A DNA stretch of 64,000 nt from Rhodocyclaceae bacterium (GTDB lineage Bacteria > Pseudomonadota > Gammaproteobacteria > Burkholderiales > Rhodocyclaceae), in assembly GCA_013791905.1 (NCBI GenBank), contig VMSX01000008.1:1-64000 (forward strand), in the 5' to 3' direction. Both the position numbers and the translations under genes were made by a program. This document shows, in pieces, positions 39,010-47,940 of this stretch. The notes beneath the pieces are model-generated. The model was given only the letters and a program-made list of their open reading frames with translations, was not told the DNA's origin and ran no database searches. The first letter of the stretch is position 1. Each line of letters opens with the position of its first letter.

Positions 39010-39052
39010 TCGTAAAGAAGTTATTAATGGCGATATCGGACTGGCGGTGGCG

Positions 39053-40219
39053 CTACGGCGCGTAGCCGTCGGTCAGCGTCAGCATGAAGGCGACGATGTC
39101 GTCGATCTCCTGATTGGTCAGCCCAAGGCGTCCCATTTCATCCTTGTTCAGGTTGCGCACGATCTCCGGTCGTGGCCAGCAGCCGCGCCTGAGCGCTCCG
39201 GCTTCGCTCAAGTCGCCCCCTTTGCAGGCCGGACGTACGTCGCGGTCGTTGTAGAACGCCACCGTGCCACGCAGGGTCTTGAAGTAGCCGTTGTGCATGT
39301 AGGGTGCGGTCAGCGCGATGTTGCGCAGCGTCGGCACCTTGAACTTGCCGTCCTCGGCGCGCTGCTTGACGAAACCGCCCAGCCCTTTGTCCACGAACTT
39401 CCGTCCCTGCGGATTGTGTGTTTTGCTCTGACGATAGAAGGGATTGTCGGGATTGCGTGGTACGCCGATGTTGTCGTAGGTGAAGTCGGTAAAGAGCGGC
39501 AGGTCGCCGTTCGGCTGGCGCTGGTTGGGGTGACAGGCGGCGCAGTTGCCCTTCTTCTCGTCATTGAAAAGCTGCAGCCCACGCAGTTCCTGTGGCGCGA
39601 GACGCGCCCGGCCCTGCAAGAAAGCATCGTATTTTGAACTGAACGGCGCGAGTTCGGCAGTCCGCTCGTAGGCCGCAATGGCCGCGGCGATGCGCTCGAA
39701 GGCCGGTTCCACGGCGGCGAGCGCACCCGGACCGTAAATGTCGTCGAACTGCGTCGCATAAGCCGTGCGGCGCACCTTCTCCACCACTGCACGCTGGTTC
39801 GGGTTGGCCATTTCCAGGGGGTTCACGAACGGGCCCTTGGCCTGCTCCTCCAGTGTCGCGGCGCGGCCGTCCCAGAACTGGCCGCCGACGTAATGCTCTT
39901 CCGTCTTGTCGAAATGGAAGGGCGGCGAGAAGGCCATGTACATCGCGGATGGTGTGTTGCGGTTGCCGAAACGTTCGCGGTGCACGCCCTTCGATGTCGG
40001 CTTGGTCGTGTCTGGGTCAGCGAAGGCGGTGGCCGGGTCGTGGCAACTGGCGCAGGCCTGACCAATCGGTTCGGACAGGGTCGGATCGAAAAACAACAGG
40101 CGGCCGAGGGCCGCCTGCCGATCCGGCAACGCCTGCTCTGATGCTGCGGCGATCAACGCGGTAGCCATCAGCCCGCACGTCAGCATGGCCAGCAGGACTT
40201 GGTGTCGTCGTTTTGTCAA
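39053..40219 (-). CDS. Di-haem cytochrome c peroxidase family protein
   Basis: A 388-residue periplasmic protein with a signal peptide (about 1-25) and two haem-binding motifs, CASCH (near 57) and CAACH (near 230), as in CcpA/MauG proteins. The methionine and aromatic spacing suggests a reductive peroxidase, but MauG-like oxidation is not excluded. The start codon is TTG with a GAGG site six bases upstream. It is followed, across the Fur-box region, by the porin gene on the same strand. Confidence 0.9.
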   Translation of the reverse strand: MTKRRHQVLLAMLTCGLMATALIAAASEQALPDRQAALGRLLFFDPTLSEPIGQACASCHDPATAFADPDTTKPTSKGVHRERFGNRNTPSAMYMAFSPPFHFDKTEEHYVGGQFWDGRAATLEEQAKGPFVNPLEMANPNQRAVVEKVRRTAYATQFDDIYGPGALAAVEPAFERIAAAIAAYERTAELAPFSSKYDAFLQGRARLAPQELRGLQLFNDEKKGNCAACHPNQRQPNGDLPLFTDFTYDNIGVPRNPDNPFYRQSKTHNPQGRKFVDKGLGGFVKQRAEDGKFKVPTLRNIALTAPYMHNGYFKTLRGTVAFYNDRDVRPACKGGDLSEAGALRRGCWPRPEIVRNLNKDEMGRLGLTNQEIDDIVAFMLTLTDGYAP

Positions 40220-40293
40220 TTAACAAACCTCAATATGGCAGCCCCATGGGGAAGGACCGAGCCTTGATTTTATACGTACCGCCTTTACTCAGC

Positions 40294-40315
40294 AGTCTCG
40301 CCGCCGGGCCGCCCT
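40294..40315 (+). repeat. Family B element, truncated copy
   Basis: The left arm AGTCTCGCC and the first 12 nt of the loop are the same as in the full copy 120 bp further on; the right arm is missing and different GC-rich sequence follows. Confidence 0.7.
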
Positions 40316-40413
40316 TCTCCCGCTTTGCGGGTAAAGGGCTCTCTTTGATGGCACCCCCCTTTCCCCCGGCCCCTTTCCCGCCAGGGGAAAGGGGAGAAAA
40401 GCACATCTCAACA

Positions 40414-40565
40414 GTCTCGCCGCCGGGCCGCCCCAAGGCGAGACGGCACGCGGCGAAGCCGCAAACCGCGCCCAAGCATGAACGGGGGCACCCCGTAATA
40501 AAACGAGCGCAGCGAGTCAACAGTCACCTCCCCCGCGAGGGGGAGGCTGGGAGGGGGCGGGCATT
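40414..40565 (+). repeat. Family B element, copy 4 (after the MCP gene)
   Basis: Perfect 8-bp stem GTCTCGCC/GGCGAGAC (40414-40421 with 40437-40444) around the 15-nt loop. Then follow a GCGGC/GCCGC hairpin, an ACGGGG/CCCCGT hairpin, an ACGAGCGCAGCGAG block and an 8-bp stem CCTCCCCC/GGGGGAGG (40527-40534 with 40539-40546). The far end lies at the stop codon of the minus-strand MCP gene. Confidence 0.9.
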
Positions 40566-40566
40566 T

Positions 40567-42198
40567 CTATGTCTTGAAGCGTCCCGCAATCGCCTCGAGG
40601 CTCTGTGCCAGCTGCTCCAGCGATTTGGCATCATTGGCAATTTGCTCTACCGAGTGACTGTTGGTTTCGGTCATCTGGGCAATCTTTTCAACGTTCGCAG
40701 CAATATCGGTGCTCGCGGAACGCTGCTCTTGTAGCGCGACGTTGATCTCCTGCACATCGCGCGACATGCGGTCGGAGCTTTGCTCGATGGCCTGCATTGA
40801 GCCGAAGGCGCGGTCAGACAGGCTGACCCCCTGCGCAACCTGCACCTGCCCTTGCTCCATCATCTTGACGGCATCGGTCGCGCTTGTGCGGATCGAGTTG
40901 ATCATGACGGTGATTTCCTGCGTCGATTGCGCAGTACGTTCCGCCAGCTTTCTGACTTCGTCGGCCACGACGGCAAAGCCGCGCCCCTGCTCGCCGGCGC
41001 GCGCCGCCTCGATGGCCGCGTTGAGCGCCAGCAGATTGGTCTGATCGGCAATTTCGCGGATGGTATTGACGATATTCGAAATGTTCGCTGACTCGGTGCC
41101 GAGAACTTGAATAACGCCGGTGGTCTTGTCTACGTGTGCTGCGATACGGCGAATCTCCTCGGTGGCGGAGCGCACCTCCGAGCCACCGCGCCGGGCCGCC
41201 TCGCCCGCCTCCCTGACACCGTTGTTAACATTGCTGGCATTCCCGGCAACCTCTCCCAGGCTGACCGTCAACTCTTCGACGGATGCCGCCATGCTCGAAG
41301 CGGACTCGCTTTGCTGCCGGCTGCCGGAGGCTACTGCGCTGGAGGCTGACGACAGATGTTTCGCCGCGGCCAGCATCGCGTTGGCGCTGGAATGAACGGA
41401 TGCGGCCATTTCGCGCAAGCCGGTCTGCATTGTCGCCATGGCTGCGGCCAGACTGTCACGGTCGCCGGGTTTGAGCGCAAACTGGTGCGTCAGATCGCCA
41501 GCGGCGATGCCCTTGGCAATCCGTGCCGCCTCACCGGGTTCGCAGCCCAGCAGGCCAGAGATGTTGCGGCCGAGCAGGAAGGCGATTCCGCCACCCACCA
41601 GCAGGGCCAGCGCGAGCATGGCGCTCAGCAGCCATATGGCGGATGAGTAGGCTGAGCCAATTCCCGCACCCGCTTCGGCAGAGGCTTTCTCCTGATAGTC
41701 GCGCAGGGCGTTGATGGCGTCGAAATAGGCCTTCTGCCGTGCAGCCATCTCCCCTGTCAGGAGTTCCTTGGCAAGCCCCGTTTCACCTTCCTTGATGAGT
41801 TTGAGAAATTTGTCCTGTGCCAAGCCGAAGGCCTGACGGTTTTCTATGATTCTCCCCAATAGCTCTTTGGCACCGGGAGTTTTGACTGTATCTTCGAGCG
41901 TATCGATGATGTCGCTGATGGCCATGCGTGATGTCATCAGGTTTATTGTTTCCTGCGCCACCTTGGACGAGTCGTCCTCCAGCAGGATGTTGTAGGAGGC
42001 GCGCACGACGGCGTTGATCTCGGTGACAGCTTCGCCCAACTGGATGACTTTGGGCAGGCGATCTCCAGTCACGACTTGGCTCGCCTGGTTAACCACGGCC
42101 AGCCGGTTAATCGCCACCAGCACGGTAACCAGCATGATCACCAGCACAAGGCCGAAGCCTGCCGTGATCTTCATGCCAACTTTCAGGTTGCTGAACAT
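40567..42198 (-). CDS. Methyl-accepting chemotaxis protein
   Basis: A 543-residue chemoreceptor: membrane helix 1 (about 10-32), a periplasmic four-helix sensor domain of about 150 residues, helix 2 (about 190-212), HAMP, and a cytoplasmic signalling region with [27 protein letters not shown] intact. GGAG lies nine bases before the ATG. It lies downstream of a PstS-like binding-protein gene on the same strand but behind a terminator-like hairpin. Ligand unknown. Confidence 0.93.
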   Translation of the reverse strand: MFSNLKVGMKITAGFGLVLVIMLVTVLVAINRLAVVNQASQVVTGDRLPKVIQLGEAVTEINAVVRASYNILLEDDSSKVAQETINLMTSRMAISDIIDTLEDTVKTPGAKELLGRIIENRQAFGLAQDKFLKLIKEGETGLAKELLTGEMAARQKAYFDAINALRDYQEKASAEAGAGIGSAYSSAIWLLSAMLALALLVGGGIAFLLGRNISGLLGCEPGEAARIAKGIAAGDLTHQFALKPGDRDSLAAAMATMQTGLREMAASVHSSANAMLAAAKHLSSASSAVASGSRQQSESASSMAASVEELTVSLGEVAGNASNVNNGVREAGEAARRGGSEVRSATEEIRRIAAHVDKTTGVIQVLGTESANISNIVNTIREIADQTNLLALNAAIEAARAGEQGRGFAVVADEVRKLAERTAQSTQEITVMINSIRTSATDAVKMMEQGQVQVAQGVSLSDRAFGSMQAIEQSSDRMSRDVQEINVALQEQRSASTDIAANVEKIAQMTETNSHSVEQIANDAKSLEQLAQSLEAIAGRFKT

Positions 42199-42249
42199 CG
42201 GGTTCGCTCCATTACACAGTATCCATCAGAATCGGGAAGCAAAGGGAAG

Positions 42250-42271
42250 GCGGCCGTCAGACGACGGCCGC
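42250..42271 (-). terminator. Terminator after the PstS-like gene
   Basis: A perfect 9-bp stem GCGGCCGTC/GACGGCCGC with a 4-nt loop is followed on the minus strand by a T-rich TTCCCTTTGC tract. Confidence 0.75.
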
Positions 42272-42286
42272 CCTCAGGGACAAACA

Positions 42287-43045
42287 TTACTTCTTGAGGA
42301 ACGCGGTGACCTTGGCTGCATCGCCAGTGGGTTCACCGATGGTCACCAGACCGAGCGGACGGATCATGGCGGTGGTCTTGATCGCCTTGGCTTCGCCTGC
42401 GTTGGTTTTCATGTGCGTATCGGCCGCCATGCCGAAGCCGCCCTTGTCCTTGGAAACCAGGACAATGGTGTCTTTCGGGGAAGTGGACTCCTTGGCGGTT
42501 TTCACGTAGTCCGCACCACCCATGATGGCTCTCTTGAAGAATTGGCCTGGAGCGAGGGAAGGTTCGGTGGTGATGACCTGGATCGGCAGATCGGGGCCGC
42601 CGACATCCTTCCAGTTGACAACTTTGCCAGTGGCGATGTCCTTGGCTTGGTCCTTGGTCAGCGAGGCAATCGGGTTGCTTTTGTGCACGATGACCACCAG
42701 TTCATCCGTGCCGATCTTGGTGAAGAACATGTTGTCCGGCACCTTGACTTCGCGGCCGGCAGCCTCGGCAGCCTTTTTCGCAGCCTTGATCGATTCGCCC
42801 AGCGTGTCGCCCACGGCGGCCACACCCACCTTGCCTTCGAGCAACTCGAGCATGCCCTTGCCGGTACCGTTGCCGTTGAATTTGATGTCCACCCCGGTAG
42901 CTTTCTTGATGGCGGCGAGGCCCGGTTCAATCACCTCACTGTAGGGCGTGGTACCGCCCGAAATATTCAGGGTTTGGGCCCAGGCCGGAGCGGCGATGAC
43001 TGCGGATATCAACAGAGCAATAGCGATGGAATTACGTGCATTCAT
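42287..43045 (-). CDS. PstS-like phosphate/anion-binding periplasmic protein
   Basis: A 252-residue exported binding protein, signal peptide ending APAWA. The start of the mature protein (LNISGGTTPYSEVIEP), the FNGNGTGKGMLELLEGKVGVAAVGD block and the ATGKVVNWKDVGG segment place it with the PstS/SphX-like PBP fold. No pstC, pstA or pstB gene is nearby, so it is an orphan: it may feed a distant ABC importer or present ligand to a receptor. AAGGAG precedes the ATG. Confidence 0.85.
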   Translation of the reverse strand: MNARNSIAIALLISAVIAAPAWAQTLNISGGTTPYSEVIEPGLAAIKKATGVDIKFNGNGTGKGMLELLEGKVGVAAVGDTLGESIKAAKKAAEAAGREVKVPDNMFFTKIGTDELVVIVHKSNPIASLTKDQAKDIATGKVVNWKDVGGPDLPIQVITTEPSLAPGQFFKRAIMGGADYVKTAKESTSPKDTIVLVSKDKGGFGMAADTHMKTNAGEAKAIKTTAMIRPLGLVTIGEPTGDAAKVTAFLKK

Positions 43046-43182
43046 GATATCTCCTTGGTATTAAACGGCACTTCAAGAGGTTTAGGAGACCCCGCTACAG
43101 GTGACAGGTGTGAGTCTCCCATTTATTGATTAGGTTGTGGCCAAAAAGTGCCGGGACTGGTGGTGGAGTGTGTGCCAAGCAA

Positions 43183-44847
<1,665 letters not shown>

Positions 44848-44884
44848 GGTTTGGTACTTTGAGTCGGAAAGGACGGATTATCCG

Positions 44885-45148
44885 TCAGCCGGGCTCGATA
44901 GTGGCGATCAACGCGTTTTCGCTCACTGTATCGCCTTCGCTCACAAATACCTCGACAATGCATCCGGCATGCGGCGAGCCAATATCGAGCGCCACCTTGC
45001 CGGTTTCGAGGGTGATCAGGTTGTCGTCGTGACGCAGAATGTCGCCGGGTTTGACATGCACTTCCAGTACCAGCACATCGCTCTGGCCGCAGTTGCCGCA
45101 ACTTTCCCAACATTCAGGGAACCGCGGCAAGCGTACCTCCACGGCCAT
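44885..45148 (-). CDS. Stand-alone lipoyl/biotinyl-domain protein with Cys cluster
   Basis: An 87-residue single barrel-sandwich domain. VKPGDILRHDDNLITLETGKVALDIGSPHAGCIVEVFVSEGDTV is a lipoyl-domain pattern with the modifiable lysine in ETGKVAL. The N-terminal part has ECWESCGNCG, three closely spaced cysteines that are not part of a normal lipoyl domain. Its ATG overlaps the stop of the HPt-HD gene (ATGA). The partner enzyme is unknown; no dehydrogenase complex gene is nearby. Confidence 0.78.
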   Translation of the reverse strand: MAVEVRLPRFPECWESCGNCGQSDVLVLEVHVKPGDILRHDDNLITLETGKVALDIGSPHAGCIVEVFVSEGDTVSENALIATIEPG

Positions 45149-46245
45149 CAGTGTTCGACCATCCTGCGGATCACGGCATTGAACGGGGCGATCCATTCGC
45201 TGGCGAACTGGTTGTCGCAGGCATTGATTTCGGCGATGGCGCGCACCAGCGAGCGGGTCTGGCCGCGGTGGCTGTGCTTGAGCGTGACCGCCTCGAAGGC
45301 ATCGACGATGGCCAGGATCTTTGCGCCCGGGCAAATCGCCGTGGCGAGCATGCCGGCCGGGTAGCCGCCGCCGTCAGGCATTTCGTGGTGCTGGGCAACC
45401 ATTTCGCTGGCGGCTGCCCAGTCGCGCATGCGTTCGAGCAGGCCGGCGGCGTGGCCGGGATGCTCGCGCAACTGGCGTTTGTCTTCGTCGGTGAGCTTGC
45501 CGACCTTGAGCCACACCGATTCGGGGGTGAACATCATGCCCACGTCGTGCATGTAGACGGCGGCTTCGAGCTGGCTGGCATCCACCGGGTTGCCGGCAAC
45601 GGCATTGGTGTCCAGCGCCAGACGCAGGAGGCGGTCGGTGCGGCCCTTGAACAGCGGCGAGCGCGTTTCGAGTTGGAGTGCCAGACTGCGGAAAAAACGC
45701 AGGTCGACGGCCAGGTCGGCCGGTGCAGCGTGCGTAGCGACCGTCAGAGCTTCGCTACCCGCCTGCACCGGTTTGAACCCGGTCACGGCCTCGATGGTGC
45801 GGGCAGCGCGGGCAGCGATTTCGTCACCGTGTGCCGTGGCCATGCCCTCCATCCCGCTCACCAATTCCGGCAGCTTCAGATGCGCTATCGCGCGTCCGGT
45901 ATTGAGTGCCTCGACGGTCAGTTCGAGTCGATCGAGCGCCAGCAGTACCACTTCTGCCAGCAGCGCGGAAAACACCACCTCGCCATCGCGGCAACGCGAC
46001 AGCAAGCTTTCAATGGGATGGCAGATCAACACGCCGACCTCCACCTTGCAGATGGCCGCGTCGCCTTTGATGGTGTGCAGGGAGCGGAACAGGCTGGCGA
46101 TCAGGGCGCGATCGGTGGGCGACCGGCGCAGTGCGGCAATGTCGTTCTCGATGCCGGGCGCCAGGTCTTCCAGGTCTTCGATGAATTCCTGCAGACTTTC
46201 GCGGTCGCTTACGACCGGTTGCAACAGGGCGAGCAGATCGGCCAT
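45148..46245 (-). CDS. HPt-like and HD-GYP-like signalling protein
   Basis: A 365-residue soluble protein. Residues 1-110 look like a histidine phosphotransfer domain with the phospho-His in SLHTIKGDAA. Residues 195-365 are an HD-GYP-like domain: MHDVGMM, EHPGHAAGLLER and HHEMPDGGGYP. HD-GYP enzymes hydrolyse c-di-GMP; the HDIGK lysine is replaced (HDVGMM) and GTGYP reads GGGYP, so activity is uncertain. An HPt fused to an HD-GYP output is an uncommon order, linking phosphorelay to c-di-GMP. Confidence 0.8.
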   Translation of the reverse strand: MADLLALLQPVVSDRESLQEFIEDLEDLAPGIENDIAALRRSPTDRALIASLFRSLHTIKGDAAICKVEVGVLICHPIESLLSRCRDGEVVFSALLAEVVLLALDRLELTVEALNTGRAIAHLKLPELVSGMEGMATAHGDEIAARAARTIEAVTGFKPVQAGSEALTVATHAAPADLAVDLRFFRSLALQLETRSPLFKGRTDRLLRLALDTNAVAGNPVDASQLEAAVYMHDVGMMFTPESVWLKVGKLTDEDKRQLREHPGHAAGLLERMRDWAAASEMVAQHHEMPDGGGYPAGMLATAICPGAKILAIVDAFEAVTLKHSHRGQTRSLVRAIAEINACDNQFASEWIAPFNAVIRRMVEH

Positions 46246-46259
46246 GTGGGTTTCTCGAT

Positions 46260-47459
46260 TTACAGAATGGGGATGTCCAGATCTTCGCCTTGTTCGTAGA
46301 CGACGTTGGCGCGGCCGACGATGAGCGGGTCGAGCGGGCCGATGCGGTCGGTGTCTTTGTTGGCGTAGGGCAGGCGATGCAGGATGTAGCGCAGGGCATT
46401 CAGCCGCGCGCGCTTCTTACAGTCGGACTTGATTACGGTCCAGGGCGCATCGGCGGTGTCCGCGTGGAAGAACATCGCTTCCTTGGCCTTGGTGTAGCTG
46501 TCCCACTTGTCGAGCGAGGCGAGGTCGATCGGCGAAAGTTTCCATTGCTTGAGCGGGTGCACACGGCGTTCCTTGAAGCGGCGGCGCTGCTCCTCGCGTG
46601 ACACCGAAAACCAGAATTTGATGAGGTGCGCGCCGTTTCTCACCATCATGCGTTCGAATTCCGGCGCCTGGCGCATGAATTCCTGGTATTCGGCATCAGT
46701 GCAAAAACCCATGACGCGCTCGACACCGGCACGGTTGTACCAGGAACGGTCGAACAGCACGATTTCGCCCGCCGTTGGCAGATGCTGCACATAGCGCTGG
46801 AAATACCACTGGCCGCGTTCCACCTCCGAAGGTTTCTCCAAGGCGACGACACGCGCGCCGCGCGGGTTGAGATGCTCCATGAAACGCTTGATGGTGCCGC
46901 CTTTGCCGGCAGCATCGCGGCCTTCGAAGAGGATCACCACGCGCTGGCCGGTTTCCTTGACCCAGGCCTGCAATTTGAGCAACTCGACCTGCAGGCGATA
47001 TTTATGGCGCTCATAACTGTTCCGCGTCATCAGGTTCTTGTAGGGATAGCCACCCGTGCGCCAGTCGGCCGTCAGTTCGTGGTCGGGATTGGCCGCGTTT
47101 TTGTCGGCGGCCAGCTTCTGTTCCTTGAGCAGCGTGCGCAGCAGGCGGCGCGTCTCTTGTGTGCTGATACCTGAAACGATGTCGCGGATCGCGGCCAGAC
47201 GGGCTTCCTGCGCAGCATCAACCGCCTGACCTACGGCAAATGTTTCGATCCTGCCGGCAGAACTGATCGGACCGATATCGCCGGCAGTCGCCGGACGAGG
47301 TGCTTTGGCCGAACGGTGTGGTGCGCTGGCCTTGGCCACTGGTTTGACCACAGCTTTGGCGGCTGCCTTGGCGGGCAGCTTTACCGGGATTTTCGCGGCC
47401 GGTCTGGCGCGCGGCTTGGCTGATGATCGGGCGGCGGTTTTGGCGGACTGGGCAGGCAT
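46260..47459 (-). CDS. ppk2: Polyphosphate kinase 2
   Basis: A 399-residue PPK2-family enzyme using polyphosphate to phosphorylate nucleoside diphosphates or monophosphates. The core has Walker A FEGRDAAGKGGTIKRF (near 175), Walker B-type VLFDRSWYNRAGVE and the lid region with RRFKERRVHPLKQWKLSP. The first 65 residues are a Lys/Ala/Pro-rich tail (AKPRARPAAKIPVKLPAKAA) resembling the H1-like protein at the window start, absent from most PPK2 proteins. An AGGAAA site precedes ATG 47459; the frame extends upstream without support. Confidence 0.92.
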   Translation of the reverse strand: MPAQSAKTAARSSAKPRARPAAKIPVKLPAKAAAKAVVKPVAKASAPHRSAKAPRPATAGDIGPISSAGRIETFAVGQAVDAAQEARLAAIRDIVSGISTQETRRLLRTLLKEQKLAADKNAANPDHELTADWRTGGYPYKNLMTRNSYERHKYRLQVELLKLQAWVKETGQRVVILFEGRDAAGKGGTIKRFMEHLNPRGARVVALEKPSEVERGQWYFQRYVQHLPTAGEIVLFDRSWYNRAGVERVMGFCTDAEYQEFMRQAPEFERMMVRNGAHLIKFWFSVSREEQRRRFKERRVHPLKQWKLSPIDLASLDKWDSYTKAKEAMFFHADTADAPWTVIKSDCKKRARLNALRYILHRLPYANKDTDRIGPLDPLIVGRANVVYEQGEDLDIPIL

Positions 47460-47467
47460 GGCGTTTC

Positions 47468-47728
47468 CTATGAAAACAGGTCGTCGAGTGGATTGCGCTT
47501 GGCCGCGCCAGCCGCGCTGACGTGGCGCGGGTGCAGTTCTTCCTCGATATTGTCGCGGTAATAGCTCCACGGTGCGGTGGAAGATGACAGGCGCCGCCAC
47601 ATTTCGGGTGTGAAGTTGTCGTATTCCAGCAGCGTGCCGTCGTCCATCTGCACGCGCAGCCGGCGCGTTTTCGCGTCGAAGCCGATGGCCCGCAGCCGCC
47701 CGGAGTTGATTTTCTGCATGTCCATCAT
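47468..47728 (-). CDS. KTSC-domain small protein
   Basis: An 86-residue protein with the INSGRLRAIGFDAKTRRLRVQM and LLEYDNFTPEMWRRL pattern of the KTSC domain, found alone or near lysyl-tRNA synthetase and RNA-related proteins; function unknown. Its ATG overlaps the stop of the upstream small gene (ATGA). The ppk2 ATG lies 9 bp after its stop. Confidence 0.8.
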   Translation of the reverse strand: MMDMQKINSGRLRAIGFDAKTRRLRVQMDDGTLLEYDNFTPEMWRRLSSSTAPWSYYRDNIEEELHPRHVSAAGAAKRNPLDDLFS

Positions 47729-47940
47729 GGATGCAGCGCCGAGTCATCGGTGTTGCTTGCGTCGACCGCAGCTGTTTCGGCGCGGGCCTGCTTCGCGCGC
47801 AGCCGGGCATTCTTGTCTTCGTCTGCGAAAACGAAGCGTCCCGCCAGCACGCAACCCTTCATGCCGGGATCGCAAGGCAGGTTGTTGATCTTGCCGCAGC
47901 TGTCATTGACTTCGTGAGGACAACCCCAGCCGCCGGACAT
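47725..47940 (-). CDS. Small conserved-looking Cys protein, 71 residues
   Basis: Not recognised by function. Four cysteines occur in the first 30 residues (GWGCPHEVNDSCGKINNLPC and GMKGCVLAG), a likely metal site, followed by an Arg/Ala-rich tail. It starts within the glnS stop (TAATG) and its stop overlaps the KTSC gene start, so it is embedded in the glnS operon. Confidence 0.75.
   Translation of the reverse strand: MSGGWGCPHEVNDSCGKINNLPCDPGMKGCVLAGRFVFADEDKNARLRAKQARAETAAVDASNTDDSALHP

Larger units (their letters stand above)
40220..40566. other. 347-bp gene-free region with one full and one partial family B element
   Basis: Holds a truncated B copy (40294-40315), a run of C-rich short hairpins (TCCCGCTTTGCGGG near 40318 and a CCCCTTTC/GAAAGGGG pair at 40370-40394), and a full B copy (40414-40565). 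No credible ORF. Confidence 0.75.

Noticed and set aside
43146-43180. AAAAAGTGCCGGGACTGGTGG between ettA and the PstS-like gene
   Set aside because: Some likeness to the GGGACTGGCGG part of extended family A, but not enough matching positions to claim a copy.
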